Position numbers and translations under genes: made by a program
Shown here: piece by piece, positions 35,090-43,679 of the stretch
Position numbering within the stretch: position 1 is the first letter of the stretch
How the letters are laid out: each line of letters begins with the position of its first letter
Notes under the pieces: model-generated
Told to the model about the DNA's origin: nothing
Databases searched by the model: none
What the model saw: the letters and a program-made list of their open reading frames with translations, nothing else
Assembly (NCBI GenBank): GCA_900546325.1
Contig: URCR01000017.1
Coordinates: 1 to 54,093 of the forward strand
Length of the DNA stretch: 54,093 nt
Direction: 5' to 3'
Source: an uncultured Lachnospiraceae bacterium
GTDB lineage: Bacteria; Bacillota; Clostridia; Lachnospirales; Lachnospiraceae

Positions 35090-35713
35090 ATGGCAATAAA
35101 TACATATGAAGAAATGAACGAACTGGAAATTGATACATTAAAGGAACTCGGGAGCATCGGAAACGGGAATGCTGCGACTGCATTGTCGGGAATTTTAAAT
35201 ACGAAGATCGAGATGTCGCTGCCGGAAGTGGAATTGCTTGATTTTAACGATGCACTGTATTCTATGGGAAATCCGGAAGATGTTGTAGCGGCGGTCCTTG
35301 TGCAGATGTCAGGTGATATTGAAGGAGTTATGCTGTTTATTCTGACACAGGAATTTGCGGATGAAGTTTTAAAGAGGATGCTTGGAAAAGCGGAGGCAGA
35401 CTTTTTAGCTCTTGACGAAATTGATATTTCGGCATTGACAGAGACAGGAAATATTATGATTTCATCGTATATCAATGCGCTGGCGTCTCTGACAAATGTA
35501 AATGTCACGCTTTCAGTTCCGCAGATGTCGGTAAATATGTTAGGAGGAATTTTAAGTCTTCCGATGGCAACTATGGGATATTATTCAGATCAGCTTATGA
35601 TGATCAATGCAGGATTCAAGCTGGAAGGGAAAGAACTGAAAAGTGACATGCTTCTTTTGCCGGATGTAGAATCTCTGAATGTGCTTATGAAGAAATTGGG
35701 AGTGGACAGTTAA
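35090..35713 (+). CDS. cheC: CheY-P phosphatase CheC
   Basis: 207 residues with two CheC half-motifs of the type [D/S]xxxExxN-x22-P. The first reads Asp15-Glu19-Ser22-Pro45, with Asn replaced by Ser, so this site is probably inactive. The second, Ser114-Glu118-Asn121-Pro144, is intact. Start at 35090 follows GGAG with six-base spacing. CheC removes phosphate from CheY-P and binds CheD, which is encoded directly downstream with overlapping stop and start. Confidence 0.92.
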   Translation: MAINTYEEMNELEIDTLKELGSIGNGNAATALSGILNTKIEMSLPEVELLDFNDALYSMGNPEDVVAAVLVQMSGDIEGVMLFILTQEFADEVLKRMLGKAEADFLALDEIDISALTETGNIMISSYINALASLTNVNVTLSVPQMSVNMLGGILSLPMATMGYYSDQLMMINAGFKLEGKELKSDMLLLPDVESLNVLMKKLGVDS

Positions 35714-36195
35714 TGGGGAAACAAGTGTCAGTAGGCATTGCAGATATGAAAATTTTAAGACAGGAAGGGGTATTGATTACATATGCCCTCGGCTCCTGCA
35801 TAGGGATTTCTTTTTATGACCCTATGATTAAGTTAGGGGCGCTTCTTCATATTATGCTTCCGGAAGGGAGACAGATGGGGGGCACGAACCTTATGAAATA
35901 TGCAGATACAGGAATCAGGGAGACGCTTAGAAAGCTAAATGCATTTGGAGGAACGAACCGGAGGATGATCTGTAAGATTGCAGGCGGCGCCAAGATGTTC
36001 GAAATGAAAGGACCGGGAGGTCTTGGAAATATCGGAGAGAGAAATGCAGCGATGGTTAAGCGTGTGCTGATGGCGGAAGGACTCAGAATTTCCGGAGAAG
36101 ATACCGGTGGGACTTATGCGAGGACAATGCAGATGGATGTCTCCACCGGAGAGGTAAAAATCAGAACAGTCGGAAGGCCTGATCGGATTCTTTAA
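35713..36195 (+). CDS. cheD: Chemoreceptor glutamine deamidase CheD
   Basis: 160 residues. The catalytic set is visible: Thr23 and Cys29 in ITYALGSCIGIS and His46 in ALLHIMLP. KIAGGAKMF is the second conserved block. It deamidates receptor glutamines and is controlled by CheC. The ATG overlaps the cheC stop (TAATG). Confidence 0.94.
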   Translation: MGKQVSVGIADMKILRQEGVLITYALGSCIGISFYDPMIKLGALLHIMLPEGRQMGGTNLMKYADTGIRETLRKLNAFGGTNRRMICKIAGGAKMFEMKGPGGLGNIGERNAAMVKRVLMAEGLRISGEDTGGTYARTMQMDVSTGEVKIRTVGRPDRIL

Positions 36196-36203
36196 AGGTA
36201 TTA

Positions 36204-36228
36204 TAAAAAGGGCAGTTTATGTCGATAT
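36204..36228 (+). promoter_or_regulatory. Possible sigma-28 promoter before cheV
   Basis: TAAA (36204-36207) and GTCGATAT (36221-36228), the latter 7 of 8 to the Bacillus sigma-D -10 GCCGATAT. The spacing of 13 after TAAA is two bases shorter than the usual 15, so this is tentative. Confidence 0.35.
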
Positions 36229-36261
36229 ATAAATAAGATGATATAAAGGAGTGAGCGAGAA

Positions 36262-37185
36262 ATGGCAGAGACAGAAATTCTATTAGAGTCTGGAACAAAT
36301 GAGATTGAGATCATGCAGTTTACCATTTTTGGAGAGTTATATGGAATCAATGTAGCGAAAGTGCGGGAGATCATGATGGCAGATAAAGTGAAGCCGGTGC
36401 CACATTCACATGAAGCTGTAGAAGGAATTTTCAAACCAAGGGAGATTCTTCTGACAGTTATTGATCTTCCAAAATATCTTACGGGAGATAACCAGACGAA
36501 GAATCCGAGAGATTTATTCATTATTACTAATTTTAATAAAATGCATATCGCATTCCGTGTACATTCTGTCGTTGGAATCAGCAGAATCTCATGGGAAGAC
36601 ATTCAGAAACCGGATAATACGATCAGTCATGGGGAGGAAGGCGTTGCGACTGGTATTGCCCAGTGTGGTTCCAACCTTGTGACGATTCTTGACTTTGAGA
36701 AGATTGTCGCAGAGATTGCGCCGGAGACGACGATCCAGATGGATGAGATTGACAAGTTGGGAGAGCGCCAGATCCGGGAGTCACAGATTCTTCTGGCAGA
36801 AGATTCGATCTTATTGTCAAGGATGATTAAAGATTCTTTAGTACGTGCAGGTTACGTCAATATCACAAGCTTTAACAACGGAAAAGAGGCATGGGATTAT
36901 CTCCAGGCGATCCGGAATGATTCAGACTTTGATGAGAAAGCGGGGCTTCTGATTACAGATATTGAGATGCCGGAGATGGATGGACACAGACTGACAAAGC
37001 TTGTGAAGGAAGATGAGATTATGCAGAGAGTTCCGATTATTATCTTCTCATCTCTGATCAATCAGGAAATGCGTATTAAAGGAAAACAGCTCGGAGCAGA
37101 TGAACAGATGTCAAAACCGGAGATCGGTCATCTTGTAGAAGTAATGGACGAGTTGTTAGCGCGTAAGGAGGCACGAAATGGATAA
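36262..37185 (+). CDS. cheV: Chemotaxis coupling/response regulator CheV
   Basis: 307 residues. Residues ~15-160 form a CheW-like coupling domain (IMQFTIFGELYGINVAKVRE); residues ~175-300 a receiver domain with ILLAEDSILLSRMI, phospho-site Asp in LITDIEMPEMDGH and Lys in MSKPE. It couples receptors to CheA and mediates adaptation. AAAGGAG precedes the ATG. It overlaps the next gene by eight bases. Confidence 0.95.
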   Translation: MAETEILLESGTNEIEIMQFTIFGELYGINVAKVREIMMADKVKPVPHSHEAVEGIFKPREILLTVIDLPKYLTGDNQTKNPRDLFIITNFNKMHIAFRVHSVVGISRISWEDIQKPDNTISHGEEGVATGIAQCGSNLVTILDFEKIVAEIAPETTIQMDEIDKLGERQIRESQILLAEDSILLSRMIKDSLVRAGYVNITSFNNGKEAWDYLQAIRNDSDFDEKAGLLITDIEMPEMDGHRLTKLVKEDEIMQRVPIIIFSSLINQEMRIKGKQLGADEQMSKPEIGHLVEVMDELLARKEARNG

Positions 37186-38413
37186 ATGTGTAGTAAGACA
37201 GACAATTAAGAATCAGAAGACAGATGAAATTGTAGGGTATGAACTGATGGTGCAGGGGGACGAGGAAACGCTGTATAATTCCAGTTTAGACAGTGTGGCG
37301 GCCAATGCAATGATTGCCTTTCTCACAGAAAATTCCGGCAGGATATTCAGTGAGAAGCCGACATTTATGACATTTACTCCGGCGCTTTTGTTTCGAAATA
37401 CTCCTAAGATTTTTGACAAGGACAAGATCATCATCCAGATTGAAGATAATATCGTGATTCATCCGTTATCATCTGTTTTAATCAGCAAATACCGCGAGGA
37501 AGGTTATCGATTTGCAATCAATGACTTCCAGTTTACCCCAAAGTATTTCAGTATGCTGGAATATGTTGATTATATTAAGGTAAATATTTCCAACAAGATG
37601 GACGACACGCACAGACGCTCTCTCGTCAATATTGTAGAGATGTCACACGGCTTCCAGAAGGAATTTATTGCGACAGGAGTCAATACCAAGGAAGCGTATG
37701 AATATGCGAAAGAATTGAACGCCGATTATGTAGAAGGCAATTATATTTCCGACGCGATGCTGACAAAAACGAACAAGATGGAATATCTTCAGGGAAACCT
37801 CTACCAGCTAATTATGGAGGTTACAAAAGAAGAGCCGGATATTGAGCTGCTGGAGCAGATTATCAGCAGAGATGCTTCTCTTACGTATGCACTGCTGAAG
37901 ATGGCAAACTCTGCGTATTTTGCAGTGCGCCACCAGACAGCATCTATTCAGCAGGCGATTGTCCGCGTCGGTATTGATCAGTTGAAGAAGTGGGTGTACT
38001 TATTGAGTTTTAAAGAAGAAGAAAATACATCAGAGGAACTTTTAAAAGCTTCTTTTATGCGCGCAAGTTTTGCATCTGCACTTGTGAAGAAGATGGACGA
38101 TTTCCCGATCAACAGCTCTGACGCATACTTAATGGGAATGTTCTCGACACTAGACTACATGATCGATGCGCCGATGGAAGAAATCTTAAACGGAATCCCG
38201 GTTGTAGAGGAAGTGAAGGAAGCTTTAATCTCTAAGGAAGGAAAGGCTGGACGGCTGTATGAGCTGCTTCTCTGCTATGAGAAAGCAGAGTGGGGCGAGA
38301 TTAAGCAGATCGCCGGAGAGCTGGAACTCTCAACAAATGTGATGGCACAGATTTACATGGAATGTGTAGACGAAGTGAATGAGATTTGGAACAGCGTTGT
38401 CGGAGAGCTGTAG
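37178..38413 (+). CDS. EAL-HDOD domain protein with degenerate EAL motifs
   Basis: 411 residues. The N-terminal ~200 residues align with EAL domains but the catalytic residues are lost: the DDFG-type motif reads NDFQ, KID reads KVN, and the EGVE-type motif reads TGVN. It therefore is unlikely to cleave c-di-GMP. The C-terminal ~200 residues form an HDOD domain (LLKMANSAYFAVRHQTASIQ), a signalling output domain. It is the YuxH/CdgJ-type architecture, known elsewhere in motility control. It shares eight bases with cheV and is the last gene of this run. Confidence 0.88.
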   Translation: MDKCVVRQTIKNQKTDEIVGYELMVQGDEETLYNSSLDSVAANAMIAFLTENSGRIFSEKPTFMTFTPALLFRNTPKIFDKDKIIIQIEDNIVIHPLSSVLISKYREEGYRFAINDFQFTPKYFSMLEYVDYIKVNISNKMDDTHRRSLVNIVEMSHGFQKEFIATGVNTKEAYEYAKELNADYVEGNYISDAMLTKTNKMEYLQGNLYQLIMEVTKEEPDIELLEQIISRDASLTYALLKMANSAYFAVRHQTASIQQAIVRVGIDQLKKWVYLLSFKEEENTSEELLKASFMRASFASALVKKMDDFPINSSDAYLMGMFSTLDYMIDAPMEEILNGIPVVEEVKEALISKEGKAGRLYELLLCYEKAEWGEIKQIAGELELSTNVMAQIYMECVDEVNEIWNSVVGEL

Positions 38414-38466
38414 AGGTATCGGGAACGATTGTAATTTAACAGAACAGCTCATAATTTATAAAAAGG

Positions 38467-38515
38467 AAGAGCATATATTTCCGCAGGAATCAGCAGAAAA
38501 TATATGCTCTTTTTG
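38467..38515. terminator. Terminator between convergent genes
   Basis: AAGAGCATATATTT (38467-38480) pairs perfectly with AAATATATGCTCTT (38498-38511), followed by TTTT on the plus strand. The minus strand is also T-rich after the stem, so it may serve both the EAL-HDOD gene and the convergent ComFB gene. Confidence 0.8.
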
Positions 38516-38556
38516 CTTGTAAAATTTTTCATATGAAAGCTTCCTAAACAGGAAGT

Positions 38557-39381
38557 TTAATGGCGAGGATTTTCCTTGATTGTGATACATGCCTTTGTCG
38601 CTTCTACCGTAATGTCAGCGATGAATTTGTTCGTATAAAAGCTGACTAGGGGATCGACAGCAGCGGGAGTTGTAACAATATATTTTGGAGGAAGGCCATT
38701 CAAAGTCAGAGCGACGGTGTCGGCAATGCAGCGAGAGCAGGTACAAACATCGAACTGACGCATATAGTAAATAATTTTATCCTGAACAATCCGATCCATC
38801 AGGTTCAACGTAATAAATTCCGGCTCCTCAGGAACTTCAGGTTCAGCCGCTGGCTCAGAAACTGCCGTAGCATCAGGAACCTGGACTGGTGCAGATTCAG
38901 AGGCTGTCTGAGGTTCTGGGGCACTCTCTGTTTCCAGAGTTGTCTGAGGTTCTGGGGCGCTCTCTGTTTCCAGAGTTGTCTGAGGTTCTGGGGAACTTTC
39001 TGTTTCCAGGGTTGTCTGAGGTTCTGGGGAACTTTCTGTTTCCAGAGTTGTCTGCGACTCTGGGGAACTTTCTACTTTAAGGCTTGTCTCAGATTCTGGG
39101 ATACTTTCTGTCACAGAGGCGGTCTCGCTTTCGGCGGTGTTTCCTAATTCTGCTTCAAATTCCTCTTTGAGCTTGTCTGCGAGTAGCTCTGCGACAGGAT
39201 CGGATTCCGTCCGATCAATCATGGAAATATTCTGTCCGGCGGGAGTGGAAGATGTCTCCGATTCTGATGCTGCCGGGATATCAGGGGTAACAGAGGGATT
39301 CTCCTCCGGAGTGTTTTTTTGAGAGTCATGACCTGCAAGCAGGTTCAGCACATGTGCTGTTTTATTACTTTTTCTTGCCAT
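38557..39381 (-). CDS. ComFB-domain protein with acidic repeat tract
   Basis: 274 residues. Residues 1-18 (MARKSNKTAHVLNLLAGH) look like a conserved peptide. Residues ~85-165 are a disordered Pro/Glu/Ser/Thr tract with a 12-residue repeat (ESSPEPQTTLET-like). Residues ~190-274 resemble ComFB: LMDRIVQDKIIYYMRQFDVC with CTCSRC, a Cys cluster, and LNGLPPKYIVT. ComFB domains of cyanobacteria bind cyclic dinucleotides; binding here is an inference. GGAGG precedes the ATG. It lies 11 bases after parA on the same strand. Confidence 0.75.
   Translation of the reverse strand: MARKSNKTAHVLNLLAGHDSQKNTPEENPSVTPDIPAASESETSSTPAGQNISMIDRTESDPVAELLADKLKEEFEAELGNTAESETASVTESIPESETSLKVESSPESQTTLETESSPEPQTTLETESSPEPQTTLETESAPEPQTTLETESAPEPQTASESAPVQVPDATAVSEPAAEPEVPEEPEFITLNLMDRIVQDKIIYYMRQFDVCTCSRCIADTVALTLNGLPPKYIVTTPAAVDPLVSFYTNKFIADITVEATKACITIKENPRH
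38905..39120 (-). repeat. 36-bp tandem repeat within the ComFB gene
   Basis: Six units of 36 bp start at 38905, 38941, 38977, 39013, 39049 and 39085. The first four are nearly identical (about one to five changes each); the last two are degenerate. Each unit encodes 12 residues in frame. Number of copies may vary between strains. Confidence 0.9.
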
Positions 39382-39392
39382 TACTGTACCTC

Positions 39393-40166
39393 CTATCTGT
39401 AAGAAGAAATCATATCTACCACTTCTTTTACAAATGCTTTATAATCCTGAGCTGGATTGGATCGTGGAGAGTGGTCAAAAATGCTGAGTCCGTGCGCAGG
39501 CGATTCCGCAACAGCGACACCGTTCCGAATCTGCGTCTGGAATACTCTTGTACCAATCTGTGCCGCGATATTCTCTGTCATCTCCTTGACTTCGCGTGCC
39601 AGAAGTGTACGTTTATTAAATCGTGTAAGAAGCAGCCCGAGAACATGAAGCCGGGGGTTTACACTCTGATATACAGAATCGATCGTTTCCTTTAACTGGG
39701 AGACACCAAGAAGGCTGAGAATCTCAGGTGCCATGGGAATAATGAGATAATCTGCAGCAGCATAAGCATTGACTGTCAGAATATTCAAAGCAGGCGGTGT
39801 GTCAATAATAATATAATCGTAATTGTGGATGACAGGCGCCAGAGCATTTTTCAAAATCAGCTCGCGGTCAGAACCATGAAATTCTAGTTCAGCGCTGCTA
39901 AGAAGGATGTTGGAAGTGAGCATGTCACAGTATTCTGTCTTCTGGATTGCATCAGCCACAGAGACAGTACCTTTCATCACGTCATAAATAGTGGAACCGT
40001 TCTCGATATCCAGACCCAGGCTGAATCCAAGACTTCCCTGCGGATCAAGATCTACTGCAAGGACTTTTTTATTATAAAAAGAGGCAAGTCCGGCAGCAAG
40101 GGAACTAGATGTAGTTGTCTTGCCCACCCCGCCTTTTTGATTTGTAAGAGCAATAATCGTTGCCAA
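39393..40166 (-). CDS. ParA/Soj-type ATPase
   Basis: 257 residues with a TTG start at 40166, chosen because GGAGG lies eight bases upstream on the minus strand; an ATG at 40181 precedes that site and is unlikely. The deviant Walker A is QKGGVGKTTT, followed by LAVDLDPQGSLGFSLG and DYIIIDTPPALNILT. No parB and no parS-like site is visible. It is not the FlhG found in other flagellar operons by sequence (no flhF, no typical N-terminal DQAxxLR). Possible role: positioning of flagella, chemosensory complexes or a partner such as ComFB. Confidence 0.88.
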   Translation of the reverse strand: MATIIALTNQKGGVGKTTTSSSLAAGLASFYNKKVLAVDLDPQGSLGFSLGLDIENGSTIYDVMKGTVSVADAIQKTEYCDMLTSNILLSSAELEFHGSDRELILKNALAPVIHNYDYIIIDTPPALNILTVNAYAAADYLIIPMAPEILSLLGVSQLKETIDSVYQSVNPRLHVLGLLLTRFNKRTLLAREVKEMTENIAAQIGTRVFQTQIRNGVAVAESPAHGLSIFDHSPRSNPAQDYKAFVKEVVDMISSYR

Positions 40167-40198
40167 AATAAACTCCTCCATTCGTAATTAAAAGTGTA

Positions 40199-40233
40199 TA
40201 AAGTATTATTTAAAGTATACTATATGCCGATAA
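40199..40233 (+). promoter_or_regulatory. fliD: Candidate sigma-28 promoter of fliD
   Basis: A perfect GCCGATAA -10 lies at 40226-40233. Two direct copies of TAAAGTAT lie at 40199 and 40211, giving 19 and 7 bases to the -10 rather than the usual 11. The -10 is strong but the -35 placement is uncertain. On the minus strand the same segment holds TATACT (40214-40219), possibly the -10 of the divergent parA. Confidence 0.55.
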
Positions 40234-40297
40234 ATAAGTACAGAGTAAATTTTATTATTGTAAAATCGAAGAATATAAAATAAAAGGAGAGATTACT

Positions 40298-42676
40298 ATG
40301 GCAAATATAGGCGGATTGAGTGGATCAACGAGCAGCAGTTTGAACAGCATCAGGGGATATGGCGGACTTGCAAGTGGACTTGACAGAGATACTCTGATCG
40401 AGGATATGACATATGGGACGACGAGCAAGATCGACAAGCAGAAGATTAAGAAGACACAGCTTCAGTGGCAGCAGAATGCGATCAGAAACATCACAGACAA
40501 GATGATTGCATTTGCGGACAAGTATACAGCGACCTTTACGTCTTCCACGAACCTGTTCAGTTCTTCATTTTGGGGAAGAGCGAATATCACAGCGCTGGGA
40601 GCGAACAGCAAATATATCAGTGTATCAGGAACGGCAAATTCTTCTGCGTCCGTTTCGATTGCCGGTATCAAACAGTTAGCGGAAAAGGCGAAATGGTCTT
40701 CAAATGCAGCTGTTTCGGATAAGACATTATCAACAGGCGAGATTGATCCGAATGCAGTACAGAAGCTTGACACCCTTCAAGGGAAAACACTGACATTTGA
40801 ATATGGAAACAAGAACTATACTATCACGCTGAGTGGTAAGGATGAGAACGGCGATCCGTATAAGTTCGACACAGTGGAGAATGTGAAAAACTCGATCAAT
40901 TCTATTTTGAAGACAGCAGCAAAGGATGGTGGTATGCCGGAAGATGCTGTTGTTGCAGATGTGCAGGATGGGAAGCTTGTTCTTAAGACCAATCAGACAA
41001 GTGGAAATAATATTAAGCTGAAGGGCGGTACTGCACTTGAGATTCTTGGATTTAAAGATGCAGGCCAGACTTTTACGGAGCAGGATATTACACAGCAGGG
41101 AATCAGTTCTAAAAATCCTCTGACAGAGAAAGAACTGATCAAGGAAGTGTCATTTATTGACAAGATTGCAGGAAAAGAGATTACATTCAATTACAATGGA
41201 GTTTCCAAGACATTTACGCTGCCGGATAAGGAGGAATTATCCAAATCAACTAATGTTATGGATACTTTGAAAGACTCTCTCCAGAAGCAGTTTAATGATG
41301 CCTTTGGAACCGGAAGAGTTTCGGTAGACTTGAAGGAGACAAATGGTAAGTATGAGCTGCAATTTAAAACCAAAAATCCTGCTGGAGGCGATGATACAAG
41401 TTCTACACTGAAAGTGGTAAACGGAAGCTCAGAGTTGATCGGAGACGGTGGGGCGCTGAATATCAAGGCAGGAGAATCAAACCGTCTGAATCTGAATGCA
41501 AAATTAAGCGAGGCAGGATTTACAAATGGTAATAAGTTAACAAGTTTTCCGCAAACGGTTAAAATCAACGGGAAAGGAATTGAAATCACTGCAGATGATA
41601 CTGTTTACACCTTGATGGAGAAGATTAATTCAGAGACAGATGTCACAGTAAGCTATCAGGAAGCGGCAGATAAGTTTACGATTACAGCAAAGGCAGATGG
41701 AGCAAGTGGACAAATTAAATTGGAAGACAGTAGTGGTATTCTGGAAACTATATTTGGTTCCGGAATTCCAACAACAGATGGCGTCTGTGTTGGAAAAGAC
41801 GCAATTATTGGAGTGAAATACGGCGATTCCGATGAAGTTGTGGAGATTATAAGAGGCTCCAACAGCTTTGAGCTTGACGGAATGACAATCGGCTTGAACG
41901 GAACATTTGGATATGATGGGGCAGGACAAGCTATTAAGGGAACAGAAGAGATTACGTTCGATGCCAAAGTAGATACAGATAAGATTGTGGAAGCTGTAAA
42001 GACGATGGTAGATGAGTACAATGAGATCATTGAACTTGTGAATAAGGAGCTTGGAACAAGGCCGGACAGAGAATACCAGCCGCTTACGTCCGATCAGAAG
42101 AAGGAATTGTCAGAAGAGGAAATCAAACTGTATGAGGAGAAAGCGAAGGAAGGAATTCTCTTTGGTGACAGTGATCTCCGCGCATTGAGTTCAGAACTGC
42201 GATTTGCAATCAATCCGTCAGATCTGGCAGAGATGGAGAAGATTGGTCTGACGGTTTCAAGTACTTACTCAGACAATGGTAAATTATCGTTTGATGAGAA
42301 GAAGTTCAAGGCGGCATTGGAAGCAGATCCGGAGAAGGTTCAGGAATTATTTACAAAGTCAAAATCAGATGGAAATGCCAATGGAACAGACGGAATTGCG
42401 ACAAATCTTAAGAATATAATGAGCAAGTATGCAAATAATGTCGGAACAATGGGAATCTTGATTGATAAGGCAGGATCCGTAAAAGCGCCTAGAAGTATTA
42501 CAGACAATACACTGTACAGGCAGATGGAGCAGATTGACAAGAAGATCGCAGATCTTGAAACACGATTGAAAATGGAGCAGGATCGTTATATCAAACAGTT
42601 TACATCACTTGAGACTGTAATTTCACAGATGAATAGTCAGAGTAGCTGGTTAAGCCAGTTTAGCGGAGGTTACTAA
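40298..42676 (+). CDS. fliD: Flagellar filament cap protein FliD
   Basis: 792 residues, larger than the ~500-residue Bacillus form because of extra surface domains in the middle. The N-terminus has YGGLASGLDRDTLIEDMTYG; the C-terminus has FDAKVDTDKIVEAVKTMVDE and a coiled-coil ending. AAAAGGAGAG precedes the start. It is followed by fliS. Confidence 0.95.
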   Translation: MANIGGLSGSTSSSLNSIRGYGGLASGLDRDTLIEDMTYGTTSKIDKQKIKKTQLQWQQNAIRNITDKMIAFADKYTATFTSSTNLFSSSFWGRANITALGANSKYISVSGTANSSASVSIAGIKQLAEKAKWSSNAAVSDKTLSTGEIDPNAVQKLDTLQGKTLTFEYGNKNYTITLSGKDENGDPYKFDTVENVKNSINSILKTAAKDGGMPEDAVVADVQDGKLVLKTNQTSGNNIKLKGGTALEILGFKDAGQTFTEQDITQQGISSKNPLTEKELIKEVSFIDKIAGKEITFNYNGVSKTFTLPDKEELSKSTNVMDTLKDSLQKQFNDAFGTGRVSVDLKETNGKYELQFKTKNPAGGDDTSSTLKVVNGSSELIGDGGALNIKAGESNRLNLNAKLSEAGFTNGNKLTSFPQTVKINGKGIEITADDTVYTLMEKINSETDVTVSYQEAADKFTITAKADGASGQIKLEDSSGILETIFGSGIPTTDGVCVGKDAIIGVKYGDSDEVVEIIRGSNSFELDGMTIGLNGTFGYDGAGQAIKGTEEITFDAKVDTDKIVEAVKTMVDEYNEIIELVNKELGTRPDREYQPLTSDQKKELSEEEIKLYEEKAKEGILFGDSDLRALSSELRFAINPSDLAEMEKIGLTVSSTYSDNGKLSFDEKKFKAALEADPEKVQELFTKSKSDGNANGTDGIATNLKNIMSKYANNVGTMGILIDKAGSVKAPRSITDNTLYRQMEQIDKKIADLETRLKMEQDRYIKQFTSLETVISQMNSQSSWLSQFSGGY

Positions 42677-42699
42677 AAGAAGGCAGAAGGGGAAAAAGA

Positions 42700-43071
42700 A
42701 TGTATCAGAACGGATATGAACAATATAAAATGCAGTCAGTAAATACAATGACAAGAGGGGAGATCCTTCTTTTATTGTATGATGAGCTGATAAAAAGGCT
42801 TAATCGGGCACAGCTGGCTCTCGACACGGAAGAGTATGATTTGTTTGAAAAGTCAGCGGCAAGATGTGGTGAGATCGTACAGTATTTGAAGACAACTCTG
42901 AATATGGAGTATGAGATCAGCAGAGAACTTAGACGGATGTATGACTTCTTTCTGTACGAAATTGCCAGACTGCGTGCAGGAAGGAATGCAGAAATCATTC
43001 AGGAGCTCAAACCTCTTGTTGTAGAACTCCGTGATGCATTTAAAGAAGCGGACAGAACAAGCGGGGTGTAG
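42700..43071 (+). CDS. fliS: Flagellin export chaperone FliS
   Basis: 123 residues, all helical, with MYQNGYEQYKMQSVNTMTRG and EILLLLYDELIKRLNRAQLA as in FliS. It binds the flagellin C-terminus to prevent premature polymerisation. GAAGGGG precedes the start. Confidence 0.95.
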   Translation: MYQNGYEQYKMQSVNTMTRGEILLLLYDELIKRLNRAQLALDTEEYDLFEKSAARCGEIVQYLKTTLNMEYEISRELRRMYDFFLYEIARLRAGRNAEIIQELKPLVVELRDAFKEADRTSGV

Positions 43072-43077
43072 AGACGA

Positions 43078-43491
43078 ATGGCAGAACAGAGGCAGGAATT
43101 ACTTATGGAAGTGATGAAGCTACTGCAGCAGAATTACAAACATATGCTGGAAATCAACCAATTGACAAAGGAGCTTGCAGACACGCTATCAAGAGGTGAC
43201 AGAGAATCTGCCGGAATTTTTCTCAAGATGCGAGATGGGGAGATGGAGAAAGCAGACGTAAATAAATGGAAGATTCAGGCAATTCTAGAGGCGGTCGATC
43301 TGAAGACCAGAGAGGAACTCAGAGCACTTTTGAATCGTGAGGATAAGCGGGAACTGCCGGACTTTGAGTCGAAGAAGATTCTGGAATTCAGTATGAAAAT
43401 CCAGAATGTGCTTGAGCAGACGATAGCATTAGATAAAATCGTAAGCCGGAGACTTGCGGGAAATGATTCTTATTATAAGGCACAGAAATAG
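43078..43491 (+). CDS. Small helical protein in the FliT/FlgN-like position
   Basis: 137 residues, fully helical. I do not recognise a diagnostic motif, but it follows fliS by six bases, where FliT-like chaperones are encoded. A role as export chaperone, for example for FliD, is a positional inference. Last gene before a terminator. Confidence 0.6.
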   Translation: MAEQRQELLMEVMKLLQQNYKHMLEINQLTKELADTLSRGDRESAGIFLKMRDGEMEKADVNKWKIQAILEAVDLKTREELRALLNREDKRELPDFESKKILEFSMKIQNVLEQTIALDKIVSRRLAGNDSYYKAQK

Positions 43492-43500
43492 TGTGTAGAG

Positions 43501-43537
43501 AGATAACAGATCGGAACAGAGGTCTGTTATCTTTTTG
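43501..43537 (+). terminator. Terminator of the fliD operon
   Basis: AGATAACAGA (43501-43510) pairs perfectly with TCTGTTATCT (43523-43532), followed by TTTTT. Confidence 0.9.
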
Positions 43538-43600
43538 CTTATGGGAGACGGAATGGAAAAGCAGAGAAACAAGATTTGAAAAAACCATGTTTCGGGAAGG

Positions 43601-43629
43601 TTGACGAAGGAAAAGTAAAACAGTATAGT
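43601..43629 (+). promoter_or_regulatory. Sigma-A promoter of the FtsE-like gene
   Basis: TTGACG (43601-43606), 17-base spacer, TATAGT (43624-43629). An imperfect 15-base direct repeat flanks it (43586-43600 and 43641-43655, 12 of 15 identical). Confidence 0.65.
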
Positions 43630-43679
43630 ATAATAGAAAACATGTTGTGGGAAGAGATTGTGGGATAAGGAGCAGTTGA

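Noticed and set aside
38905..39120. Direct repeats that might suggest a CRISPR array
   Set aside because: Units are contiguous 36-bp copies without spacers and stay in frame in a coding gene; no cas genes are present.
39393..40166. The ParA-type gene as flhG
   Set aside because: No flhF beside it, opposite strand, and its sequence looks like Soj/ParA rather than the FlhG form.
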